DNA from: CAYJPV01 sp964396055
GTDB taxonomy: Bacteria; Acidobacteriota; Vicinamibacteria; Vicinamibacterales; JAKQTR01
Direction: 5' to 3'
DNA: 23,187 nucleotides
NCBI GenBank assembly: GCA_964396055.1
Contig: CAYNDV010000070.1
Span: forward strand, 1 to 23,187
Every line of letters begins with the position of its first letter. Position 1 is the stretch's first letter. The notes beneath the pieces were generated by a model. The model was not told the DNA's origin. It saw only the letters and a list, made by a program, of their open reading frames with translations, and did no database searches. Shown piece after piece: positions 7,822 through 13,050 of the stretch. A program made the translations under genes and the position numbers.

Positions 7822-8540
7822 AGACGACCGGGCCTGCGCCGCCCCTCGACGCGTTCCTGCCGGCCGAGCGGCGTCTCGTCCGCCGTCTGACCACGCCTGA
7901 CCGGGTCCAGGCGTGGCTCAACCGCCTGCCGTACAACACGGAAGCGAAGCCGGTCGGTGAGACCCTGCGCAGCTTCCGGGGCGTGGTCCGCCATCACACC
8001 GCCCACTGCCTGGAGGCCGCCCTCGCGGCGGCCGTCCTGCTCGAGCAGCATGGGTATCCCCCGCTCGTGCTGAGCTTCGAGTCCATCGACAAGCTCGACC
8101 ACGTGCTGTTCGTCTACCAGGCGGGCGGCCGCTGGGGCTCGGTGGCGCGATCCCGGGACCCCGGCCTGCACGGACGCAAGCCAGTGTTCCGGACGGCGCG
8201 GGCGCTGGCCCGCAGCTACTTCGATCCGTACGTCGATCTGACCGGGTGTATCACCGCCTTCGCCGTCGTGGACCTGCGGACCGAACTGGGGCGGTACGAC
8301 TGGCGGCTGGCGACACGCAACGTGTGGAAAGTCGAGCAGATGCTCATCGACTACCGTCACACGCCGCTCCCGGTCGACTGGGCGCGCGAGCGGCGCCTGC
8401 GGCGCCAGTACCGGGCGTTCTACGATCGGTATCCCGGCCGCAAGCCGCTCGCCTACGAGGGCCGCGAGGCGTGGACAGCGCTCCCGCCTGCGTACACCAG
8501 GCCCGGCTACTTCAGGGACTGGGTGGGGGCAGGCCGTTAG
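7818..8540 (+). CDS. Transglutaminase-like cysteine protein of unknown function
   Basis: A 240-aa protein that starts at a GTG overlapping the stop of the acyl-CoA synthetase gene (GTGA), so it is the fourth gene of the ior operon. I do not recognise a named family with certainty. A papain/transglutaminase-like Cys-His-Asp arrangement is visible: HHTAHCLEAALAAAVLL (Cys64 at the start of a helix), KLDHVLFVY (His95 on a strand) and RSRDPGLHGR (Asp114). Upstream YNTEAKPVGETLRSFRGVVR resembles the lead-in of such domains. The C-terminal third is rich in Arg and Tyr and has no obvious domain. No signal peptide, so probably cytoplasmic. Bacterial relatives of this fold include peptidases and amidases; the role in 2-oxoacid metabolism is unknown. 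An upstream Met in the same frame lies deep inside the previous gene and is rejected. Confidence 0.75.
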   Translation: MKTTGPAPPLDAFLPAERRLVRRLTTPDRVQAWLNRLPYNTEAKPVGETLRSFRGVVRHHTAHCLEAALAAAVLLEQHGYPPLVLSFESIDKLDHVLFVYQAGGRWGSVARSRDPGLHGRKPVFRTARALARSYFDPYVDLTGCITAFAVVDLRTELGRYDWRLATRNVWKVEQMLIDYRHTPLPVDWARERRLRRQYRAFYDRYPGRKPLAYEGREAWTALPPAYTRPGYFRDWVGAGR

Positions 8541-8597
8541 GCCGCTCGGTGGCCGTTGGGCCGTCAGGCCGTTGGGCCGTTAGCCAAACGGCCGAAC
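8532..8597. repeat. GGCCGTTG-type repeats forming a convergent terminator hairpin
   Basis: Degenerate 7-8 bp repeats begin over the stop codon of the transglutaminase-like gene. GGCCGTTGGGCCGT occurs perfectly twice (8551-8564, 8567-8580). The last unit folds: GGCCGTT (8575-8581), loop AGCCA, AACGGCC (8587-8593), extendable past one G-G mismatch to 11-bp arms over 8571-8597. It lies between two convergent genes and could terminate both; there is no T-run. Confidence 0.6.
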
Positions 8598-8617
8598 AGC
8601 CGACTATCGCTGGCCTG

Positions 8618-8920
8618 TCAGTCCAGGTCGAAGTCCCGCCTGGGCTTGCTGACCGGCTCCTCGCGCGCCTGCTTGAGGGCTTCCTCGAACCGTTTCGACA
8701 ACGCGTCGCCGCGCGTTTTCTCCGCCTGCACGGACTGCTGGAAGATCGCTTCCCGCCTGGCCTGTTCCTCTGCCAGCAACTGCGAGACCCGATCGAGGTC
8801 GGGCCGATCCTCACGCGGCGGCTCCTGGTGGGACACGACCCGGCCCAGGTTCTTGTCGATGGTCAGGACGGCCGAGCAGCACGGGCAGGTGACGTCGATC
8901 TCGGACTTCAGCTTCGCCAT
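8618..8920 (-). CDS. Small CPCC zinc-ribbon/coiled-coil protein
   Basis: A 100-aa hypothetical protein. The N-terminus (about 8-22) reads DVTCPCCSAVLTID, a half zinc-ribbon with three cysteines (12, 14, 15) and a possible His at 31. Residues about 42-88 are charged with regular hydrophobic spacing (SQLLAEEQARREAIFQQ), which suggests a long helix or coiled coil. The tail is acidic (DFDLD). No signal peptide. It starts 29 bp after the stop of the lipoprotein gene on the same strand, so they may share a transcript, though no clear Shine-Dalgarno precedes the ATG. I cannot assign a function; a metal- or RNA-contacting adaptor is one possibility only. Confidence 0.7.
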   Translation of the reverse strand: MAKLKSEIDVTCPCCSAVLTIDKNLGRVVSHQEPPREDRPDLDRVSQLLAEEQARREAIFQQSVQAEKTRGDALSKRFEEALKQAREEPVSKPRRDFDLD

Positions 8921-8949
8921 GCCGGCATTCTACAGCAGGCCGTCGGCCG

Positions 8950-9300
8950 TCACCGGCGCCGGCCGTGTCCCCACGTCACCGTGACCGGCGTCCCGCCCGG
9001 GCCGACGGCCGTCACCTCGACGCCCTGCACCACCTGCTTCGCCGGGTTGAAGCGCTGGCCGAACCCGGCGACGAATGCGTCGAGGGGCACCCCCAGCCGT
9101 TCTCCGGCCGGCATGCGGGACCGGGTGACCCGGTAGTGGTCGTTGACCCAGATCTCGACGTTCTGCCAGTCTCCGCCCGTCATGTTCTCCACGGTCAACT
9201 GGCGTCCTTCGATGCGGATCGGCGAACGCACCTCCCGGCACCCGAAGAGCGCCAGGCCCCCCAGCACCAGCACCACACACGCTCGACAACGCTGTCGCAC
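8950..9300 (-). CDS. Small predicted lipoprotein
   Basis: A 116-aa protein with a lipoprotein-type signal (RQRCRACVVLVLGGLALFGC) placing the lipidated Cys at 21. The mature part is a short beta-rich domain with segments such as LTVENMTGGDWQNVEIWVN (from about 35) and a C-terminal VEVTAVGPGGTPVTVTWG, resembling an Ig-like or FxLYD-type fold, but I do not recognise a named family. The start is a GTG at 9300 with a perfect AGGAGG (plus-strand 9306-9311) five bases upstream, which decides the start. It is divergent from the SPFH gene and followed by the CPCC gene. Likely periplasmic or outer-membrane anchored. Confidence 0.72.
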   Translation of the reverse strand: MRQRCRACVVLVLGGLALFGCREVRSPIRIEGRQLTVENMTGGDWQNVEIWVNDHYRVTRSRMPAGERLGVPLDAFVAGFGQRFNPAKQVVQGVEVTAVGPGGTPVTVTWGHGRRR

Positions 9301-9348
9301 ACGCGCCTCCTGCGTCCCGGCCGGCGGCCGGGTCAGCCAAGTTTACCC

Positions 9349-9376
9349 TTGACACTAGATTTCAGAGTGATATCAT
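9349..9376 (+). promoter_or_regulatory. Sigma-70-type promoter with TGATATCA palindrome
   Basis: TTGACA at 9349-9354, a 16-bp spacer, and TATCAT at 9371-9376 make a near-consensus housekeeping promoter for the SPFH gene. The perfect 8-bp palindrome TGATATCA (9368-9375) overlaps the -10 box, the place expected for a repressor operator. The ribbon-helix-helix protein encoded in the same operon is an obvious candidate to bind it; that is inference. Confidence 0.7.
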
Positions 9377-9403
9377 TTCGAAAGCACAGGAGGTTGAACG
9401 TCC

Positions 9404-10279
9404 ATGGTCCGTGAGCTTGAACGTAAGGCGGTATCCGGCTGGCTCGTCTTCCCGATCCTGCTGGCCATCCTCGTCGCCAGCGTCTACCAGTTCGTCGTCG
9501 CGGTGGCGGCGCCCGTGCCCGATGCCTGGACCGTCATCCTCTGGGTCCTGGTCTTCGTGGTCGACTTCATCCTCTGGCTGGGGTTCTTCGTCGTCAACCC
9601 CAACGAGGCGAAGGTGCTGCAGCTGTTCGGCAGCTACGTCGGCACCGTGAAGACCGCCGGCTTCCATTGGGCCAACCCGTTCTACTCCAAGCGGCGCATC
9701 TCCCTGCGGATCCGCAACTTCGAGACGCAGCGTCTCAAGGTCAACGACCACGAGGGCAACCCCATCGAGATCGCGGCGGTCGTGGTCTGGCGGGTTGTTG
9801 AAACCGCCGAGGCGTGTTTCCAGGTGGACGACTACAACAACTACGTGCACGTGCAGAGTGAGGCGGCGTTGCGCAACCTCGCGACCAGTTACGCGTACGA
9901 CTCGCACGTGGAACACCAGATGTCGCTGCGGGGCAACACCGCGGACGTGGCGGCGCACCTGAAGACCGAGATCCAGGACCGCCTGTCGAAGGCGGGCGTC
10001 GAGGTCGTGGAAGCCCGCATCAGCCACCTGGCCTACGCGCCGGAGATTGCTGCCGCCATGCTGCAGCGTCAGCAGGCCGCCGCGATCATCGCGGCCCGCA
10101 CGCGCATCGTCGAGGGGGCGGTCGGGATGGTGGAGATGGCGCTGGAGCGCCTGAACCAGAAGGACATCGTGCACCTCGACGAGGAGCGCAAGGCGACGAT
10201 GGTGAGCAATCTGCTGGTGGTGCTGTGCGGCGAACGTGCCGCCCAGCCCGTGGTGAACACCGGTTCGCTGTATCAATAG
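9404..10279 (+). CDS. SPFH (band 7/stomatin-like) membrane protein
   Basis: A 291-aa SPFH-domain protein. Two hydrophobic segments near the N-terminus (about 12-33 and 42-65) anchor it to the membrane. The SPFH domain follows from VNPNEAKVLQLFGSYVGTV (about 65-83), with AVVVWRVVETAEA in the centre and the conserved helical EIQDRLSKAGVEVVEARISHLAYAPEIAAAMLQRQQAAA near 188-230, typical of flotillin/stomatin/HflK-like proteins that form oligomeric membrane rings. AGGAGG (9388-9393) sits 10 bases upstream of the ATG. It is followed after 9 bp by an Arc-like RHH gene, a pairing seen repeatedly in bacteria but, as far as I know, not functionally explained. Client and role unknown. Confidence 0.92.
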   Translation: MVRELERKAVSGWLVFPILLAILVASVYQFVVAVAAPVPDAWTVILWVLVFVVDFILWLGFFVVNPNEAKVLQLFGSYVGTVKTAGFHWANPFYSKRRISLRIRNFETQRLKVNDHEGNPIEIAAVVVWRVVETAEACFQVDDYNNYVHVQSEAALRNLATSYAYDSHVEHQMSLRGNTADVAAHLKTEIQDRLSKAGVEVVEARISHLAYAPEIAAAMLQRQQAAAIIAARTRIVEGAVGMVEMALERLNQKDIVHLDEERKATMVSNLLVVLCGERAAQPVVNTGSLYQ

Positions 10280-10288
10280 GGTCGGGAC

Positions 10289-10489
10289 GTGGCCGAGCGG
10301 AAACCGTTCCTGCTTCGTATCGACGCCGCGCTGCTCGAATCCGTGCAGCGGTGGGCCAACGACGACCTGCGCAGCCTCAACGCGCAGATCGAGTTCCTGC
10401 TGAGGCGCGCGCTCCAGGATGCGGGCCGCCTGAAACCGCCGAGCGAAAAGGAAACGGGCCGCCGGGGGTCCGGCGGCCCGTCATCCTGA
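10289..10489 (+). CDS. Arc/RHH-type DNA-binding protein
   Basis: A 66-aa ribbon-helix-helix protein beginning at GTG 10289, preceded by GGGA. Residues 5-12 (KPFLLRID) form the DNA-contacting beta strand; the following segments AALLESVQRWANDD and SLNAQIEFLLRRAL form the two helices of an Arc-like dimer. The tail (45-66) is polar, and its codons are overlaid by a terminator hairpin. It is co-transcribed with the SPFH gene 9 bp upstream. Arc-type proteins normally bind operator palindromes, so autoregulation through TGATATCA in the promoter is plausible. It could also be an antitoxin-like protein, but there is no toxin here. Confidence 0.85.
   Translation: MAERKPFLLRIDAALLESVQRWANDDLRSLNAQIEFLLRRALQDAGRLKPPSEKETGRRGSGGPSS
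10454..10481 (+). terminator. Perfect 12-bp hairpin at the end of the SPFH-RHH operon
   Basis: ACGGGCCGCCGG (10454-10465), loop GGGT, CCGGCGGCCCGT (10470-10481): a fully paired stem inside the last codons of the RHH gene. It is followed by CATCC rather than a T-run, so it is a strong hairpin of uncertain termination efficiency. Confidence 0.6.
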
Positions 10490-10505
10490 CCGTCTTCCCA
10501 GGTGG

Positions 10506-10525
10506 GGCCCGGCGCGCGCCGGGCC
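10506..10525. terminator. 20-bp perfect palindrome between convergent genes
   Basis: GGCCCGGC, GCGC, GCCGGGCC forms an 8-bp stem with a 4-base loop that is itself self-complementary. It starts 16 bp after the RHH stop and ends exactly where the stop codon of the minus-strand 75-aa gene begins, so it could serve as a bidirectional terminator. No T-tract follows on either side. Confidence 0.55.
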
Positions 10526-10753
10526 TCAGCCTTCCTCTTCGTATTCCTCTTCGTTCGGCGGCAGGGATCGCGTCGGAGGACGCAACGCCTCGCGGTAGTC
10601 GTAGAGGGGCAGGCCGCCCACGTGCCACGAGATGACGCACGCTGGCGACTTGGCTGCCAGCACCACTGTCACCGGGGAGCCTTCGACGCCTTCCACGAAC
10701 GACACGCGACAGCCGCACGCCAGGTGCGCGTGCGAAAAGCCCTTCAAGACCAC
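10526..10753 (-). CDS. Small Cys/His protein with acidic tail, unknown
   Basis: A 75-aa hypothetical protein starting at GTG 10753, 12 bp after the stop of the TlpA-like gene, so probably the last gene of the sigma operon. It has HAHLACGCRVSF (His8, His10, Cys13, Cys15), then SPACVISWHVGGLPLYDYR (Cys39, His44), which could make a small metal site, and ends with NEEEYEEEG. No signal peptide or membrane helix. The nearest ATG upstream is out of frame. I do not recognise the family; the Cys/His pattern next to a thioredoxin gene hints at metal or redox handling but does not prove it. Confidence 0.6.
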   Translation of the reverse strand: MVLKGFSHAHLACGCRVSFVEGVEGSPVTVVLAAKSPACVISWHVGGLPLYDYREALRPPTRSLPPNEEEYEEEG

Positions 10754-10765
10754 GGTCCGATCATA

Positions 10766-11311
10766 CTACAGGAGTCCGAGGATCTCTTTCTCGAACTTCT
10801 CCTTCCCCGTCAACCCCATGTGTTTCTTGCAGATCTTGCCGTCGCGGCTGATGACGAACGTCGTCGGCAGGCCCCAGATCGGCCCGTAGGCCTCCTGGAT
10901 CGCGTCGTTGCCGAGGCCGACGAGGACCGGGTAGTTCATCTTATACTGCACGACGAACGGGCGAAGCTGCTCCACCGTGTCGTCCACCGACAGCCCGACG
11001 ATGGCGAGCCCGCGGTCCTTGTACTTCGTCTGCAGTTCGACAAAGCCGGGGATCTCCACCTTGCAGGGTCCGCACCACGTGGCCCAGAAGTCGAGGATGA
11101 CCACCTTGCCCTTCAGCGACGCCAGGTTGAAGGTCTTGCCGTTGACATCCTTGAGCGTGAAGTTGAAGTTGGCAGGTTTGGCCCCGGGGTCGCACGCGGC
11201 CGCCGTCGCAGCCCCCGCCTCCGTGACGAGCCCGCCGGCCGGTACCCCGGCCGCGACGAAGGCCAGCCCCAGCGCCGCCAGGGCCCCAATCATCCACCGC
11301 ACCGTCATCAT
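10766..11311 (-). CDS. TlpA/ResA-like thiol-disulfide oxidoreductase
   Basis: A 181-aa exported thioredoxin-fold protein. The start is the ATG at 11311, preceded by AAAGGA on the minus strand; a longer reading in the same frame runs into the anti-sigma gene and is rejected. Residues 7-24 are a hydrophobic signal or anchor. The AhpC/TSA-Redoxin domain spans about 45-180, with the active site FWATWCGPCK (Cys80, Cys83) and the cis-proline loop GLPTTF (Pro149). Such proteins reduce disulfides outside the cytoplasmic membrane, for instance in cytochrome c maturation or copper-site assembly. A third Cys at 40 lies just after the signal. It lies 31 bp after the anti-sigma gene, so its expression probably follows the ECF sigma factor. 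Confidence 0.9.
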   Translation of the reverse strand: MMTVRWMIGALAALGLAFVAAGVPAGGLVTEAGAATAAACDPGAKPANFNFTLKDVNGKTFNLASLKGKVVILDFWATWCGPCKVEIPGFVELQTKYKDRGLAIVGLSVDDTVEQLRPFVVQYKMNYPVLVGLGNDAIQEAYGPIWGLPTTFVISRDGKICKKHMGLTGKEKFEKEILGLL

Positions 11312-11342
11312 CGCTGTCCTTTCCCAGGGGCGCCGCCGCCCG

Positions 11343-12095
11343 TCACCGTTCCGGCTCGAACAACCGCGCGATCGACCGTACCTCGCCGGGTGCCTGGCGC
11401 GCCAGCACCACCCAGGTGCGGCCGCCGCGCTCGAAGGACACCGCGGCATGGCCGAGCACGTCCACCTCGGGCCCGGGCAATCGTTCGCCGGCCGGCAGAA
11501 TGAACACCGACACCGGGATACTCCCCTTCTTATACAACAGATGCGCGAGAGCCCCGTCGAGATACAGGCAACGGCGCCCGCCGACCAGCGAGAGACCGTC
11601 GAGGTGTCCGGCATCCGGGAGGCCGACGTCCCAGCCGTAGTTCGCCTTCAGGGCGGCCTGCACGTCGGCAGGTGCGAGCGCGGCCGGCTCCTCGAAGAGC
11701 GCGAAGCACTTCAGGTGGTCCAGCGTCAACTGCGCGGCGGCGGCGACGGTCGGGTTGATCCACGTGGAGTAGGCCACGACGCCGCTCACGGCAAGGACCA
11801 GCGTGGCCGCTGCGGCCAGGGGCCAGGGCAGCCGGCGACCACTCTCCCCCGTGACGCGGTGGCGCGCCGCCCAGGCGGACGCCGCGCAGCGCTGGCGCAG
11901 GGCCGCGGGGGCCGGCGAGGTGAGCCCCTCCGCGTGGGCGCGCAGCGCGTCGTGGGCCGAGCGCTCCGCCCGTTCGTGCGCGTCGCAGGGCGGGCACTGG
12001 GCCAGGTGGTCGCCGACCGCCTGCCGCTCGGCGGCGGACACCTCCCCATCGACGTAGGGGGTAACGAGGGCGTCAACATCGGGACAGGATTTCAT
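11343..12095 (-). CDS. zf-HC2 anti-sigma factor, membrane-anchored
   Basis: A 250-aa anti-sigma factor. The N-terminal zinc anti-sigma domain has Cys4, VTPYVDGEVSAAER (11-24) and GDHLAQCPPC (His30, Cys34, Cys37), the standard zf-HC2 pattern that binds the ECF sigma factor in the cytoplasm. A single membrane helix follows at about 91-110 (PLAAAATLVLAVSGVVAYS), leaving a C-terminal domain of about 140 residues outside, with no recognised fold and two cysteines (near 129 and in GGRRCLYLDG). That domain probably senses an envelope signal. Its start overlaps the sigma gene stop by 4 bp, the usual coupling of sigma and anti-sigma. Confidence 0.88.
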   Translation of the reverse strand: MKSCPDVDALVTPYVDGEVSAAERQAVGDHLAQCPPCDAHERAERSAHDALRAHAEGLTSPAPAALRQRCAASAWAARHRVTGESGRRLPWPLAAAATLVLAVSGVVAYSTWINPTVAAAAQLTLDHLKCFALFEEPAALAPADVQAALKANYGWDVGLPDAGHLDGLSLVGGRRCLYLDGALAHLLYKKGSIPVSVFILPAGERLPGPEVDVLGHAAVSFERGGRTWVVLARQAPGEVRSIARLFEPER

Positions 12096-12718
12096 GGCTC
12101 GCTCTTGGTTGAGACGCCGCGACCGGCCTCCACGCCCCCGCGCAGGCCGGACCGGCGGCCCAGGCGGGGGGCCCGGGCGACGAGATCCTCGTAGAGCAGC
12201 CGTCGGCCCCGCGAGATCCGCGACATGACGGTGCCGGCGGGAATGCCGACAATCGCCGCGATGTCCGCATACGAGAACTGCTCCACGTCCCTGAGCCAGA
12301 CGGCTTCCCGGAAGGCCTCCGGCAGCCGGTCGAGCGCGGCCCGCAGGTCTGCATCCATCACGCCCTTCAGCAGCAGTTCTTCCGGGTTCTCAGACCCGGT
12401 GGCGGCGGCGGCGGCGGCGGCCTCCACCGCCTCGCTGTCCGCCTCGGCCGGTTCGCGCCCGCGGTCGCGGCGCTGGTTCAGGAACGTGTTGTGCAGGATG
12501 GTGAACAACCAGGCCCGCAGGTTCGTCCCCGGGGTAAACGACGCCGCTGACCGGAACGCCCGGAGGTAGGTGTCCTGGACCAGGTCCTGGGCATCCGCCT
12601 CGTTGCGCGTCAGGCGCAGCGCCGTGCTGTAGAGCCGGTCGATGAGTGCCAGCGCCTCCTGCTCGAAGGACGTCTGCGCCTGAGGATCGACGTCGGCCCG
12701 AGGGCGTCTCCCGAACAC
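12092..12718 (-). CDS. ECF-type RNA polymerase sigma factor
   Basis: A 208-aa extracytoplasmic-function sigma factor. Region 2 lies at about 24-86, with NEADAQDLVQDTYLRAF (39-55) and LRAWLFTILHNTFLNQRR (67-84) for -10 recognition. A linker with a seven-residue alanine tract (100-106) comes next, followed by region 4 at about 127-178 (LPEAFREAVWLRDVEQFSY, then the helix-turn-helix IAAIVGIPAGTVMSRISRGR) for -35 recognition. The C-terminal 28 residues are Arg/Gly-rich and not part of the sigma fold. AAAGGA precedes the ATG. It is first in an operon with its anti-sigma factor and a TlpA-like protein, which suggests an envelope or thiol stress regulon. Confidence 0.95.
   Translation of the reverse strand: MFGRRPRADVDPQAQTSFEQEALALIDRLYSTALRLTRNEADAQDLVQDTYLRAFRSAASFTPGTNLRAWLFTILHNTFLNQRRDRGREPAEADSEAVEAAAAAAATGSENPEELLLKGVMDADLRAALDRLPEAFREAVWLRDVEQFSYADIAAIVGIPAGTVMSRISRGRRLLYEDLVARAPRLGRRSGLRGGVEAGRGVSTKSEP
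12401..12421. repeat. (GGC)7 trinucleotide repeat in the sigma gene
   Basis: Seven perfect GGC units on the plus strand, read as alanine codons (GCC) in the linker between sigma regions 2 and 4. Being triplets, copy changes would alter linker length without a frameshift. Confidence 0.9.
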
Positions 12719-12732
12719 GTCCGGTTCCTTTC

Positions 12733-12773
12733 GGCGCCTGTTTGGGTAACCCCGGCAGGCGCCCGGTTATTCC
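12733..12773 (-). promoter_or_regulatory. Candidate ECF-type promoter inside nested inverted repeats
   Basis: On the minus strand GGAATAA (12773-12767) resembles ECF -35 elements, and after 16 bp comes GTTAC (12750-12746), a possible -10; transcription would start about 20 nt before the sigma gene. The region also holds a perfect 8-bp inverted repeat, GGCGCCTG (12733-12740) and CAGGCGCC (12756-12763), enclosing GGGT-A-ACCC (12744-12752). This fits autoregulation but is only a motif match. Confidence 0.35.
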
Positions 12774-13050
12774 CAACCAGTATAGGCGAGAGAGCCCGGG
12801 TCCCGGCTCCTGCCTGCCCTGTGCAGAGGACACGACGCCTGAAGGCAACGCCACCTGCCAGGGACATCCTGCGTGCGGACGGCGACGGCCGCCGTCCTTC
12901 CCGGCGAGATCCGCGCGCACCCCGGGGGCATCTGTTTTGCTACGCCGGAGGTAACCGATCCGGATCCTGAGCGTTGCGGCCCTCGTCGTACAGGCGATAA
13001 CATGCTCATGATTCGATCCCGGTCAGCCCGTTCGCTCACGAGGTGACGGT
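12774..13050. other. Intergenic region between divergent sigma and barrel-protein genes
   Basis: With the sigma leader this gives about 330 bp without a gene. I see no tRNA or recognisable riboswitch. Near its right end TTGCGG (12974-12979), a 16-bp spacer and GATAAC (12996-13001) form a weak plus-strand promoter candidate for the gene at 13051, about 50 bp before its start. GAGGTGA at 13040-13046 is the ribosome site of that gene. Nothing else is supported. Confidence 0.4.

Noticed and set aside
8532..8597. A CRISPR array
   Set aside because: Units are 7-8 bp with no spacers and no cas genes nearby; the same holds for the other repeat arrays.
10289..10489. A type II toxin-antitoxin operon
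   Set aside because: The RHH protein is antitoxin-like, but its partner is a full SPFH membrane protein and no small toxin gene is adjacent.
11312..11614. A longer TlpA-like protein reading back into the anti-sigma gene
   Set aside because: The extension lacks homology-like composition, overlaps the anti-sigma coding sequence in another frame, and would bury the signal sequence.
12778..12783. TATACT on the minus strand as a housekeeping -10 for the sigma gene
   Set aside because: No TG extension and no -35 at the right distance in the GC-rich upstream bases; kept only as a possibility.
12900..13050. A riboswitch upstream of the barrel-protein gene
   Set aside because: I compared the visible conserved words with cobalamin, fluoride and cyclic di-GMP classes and found no matching core.
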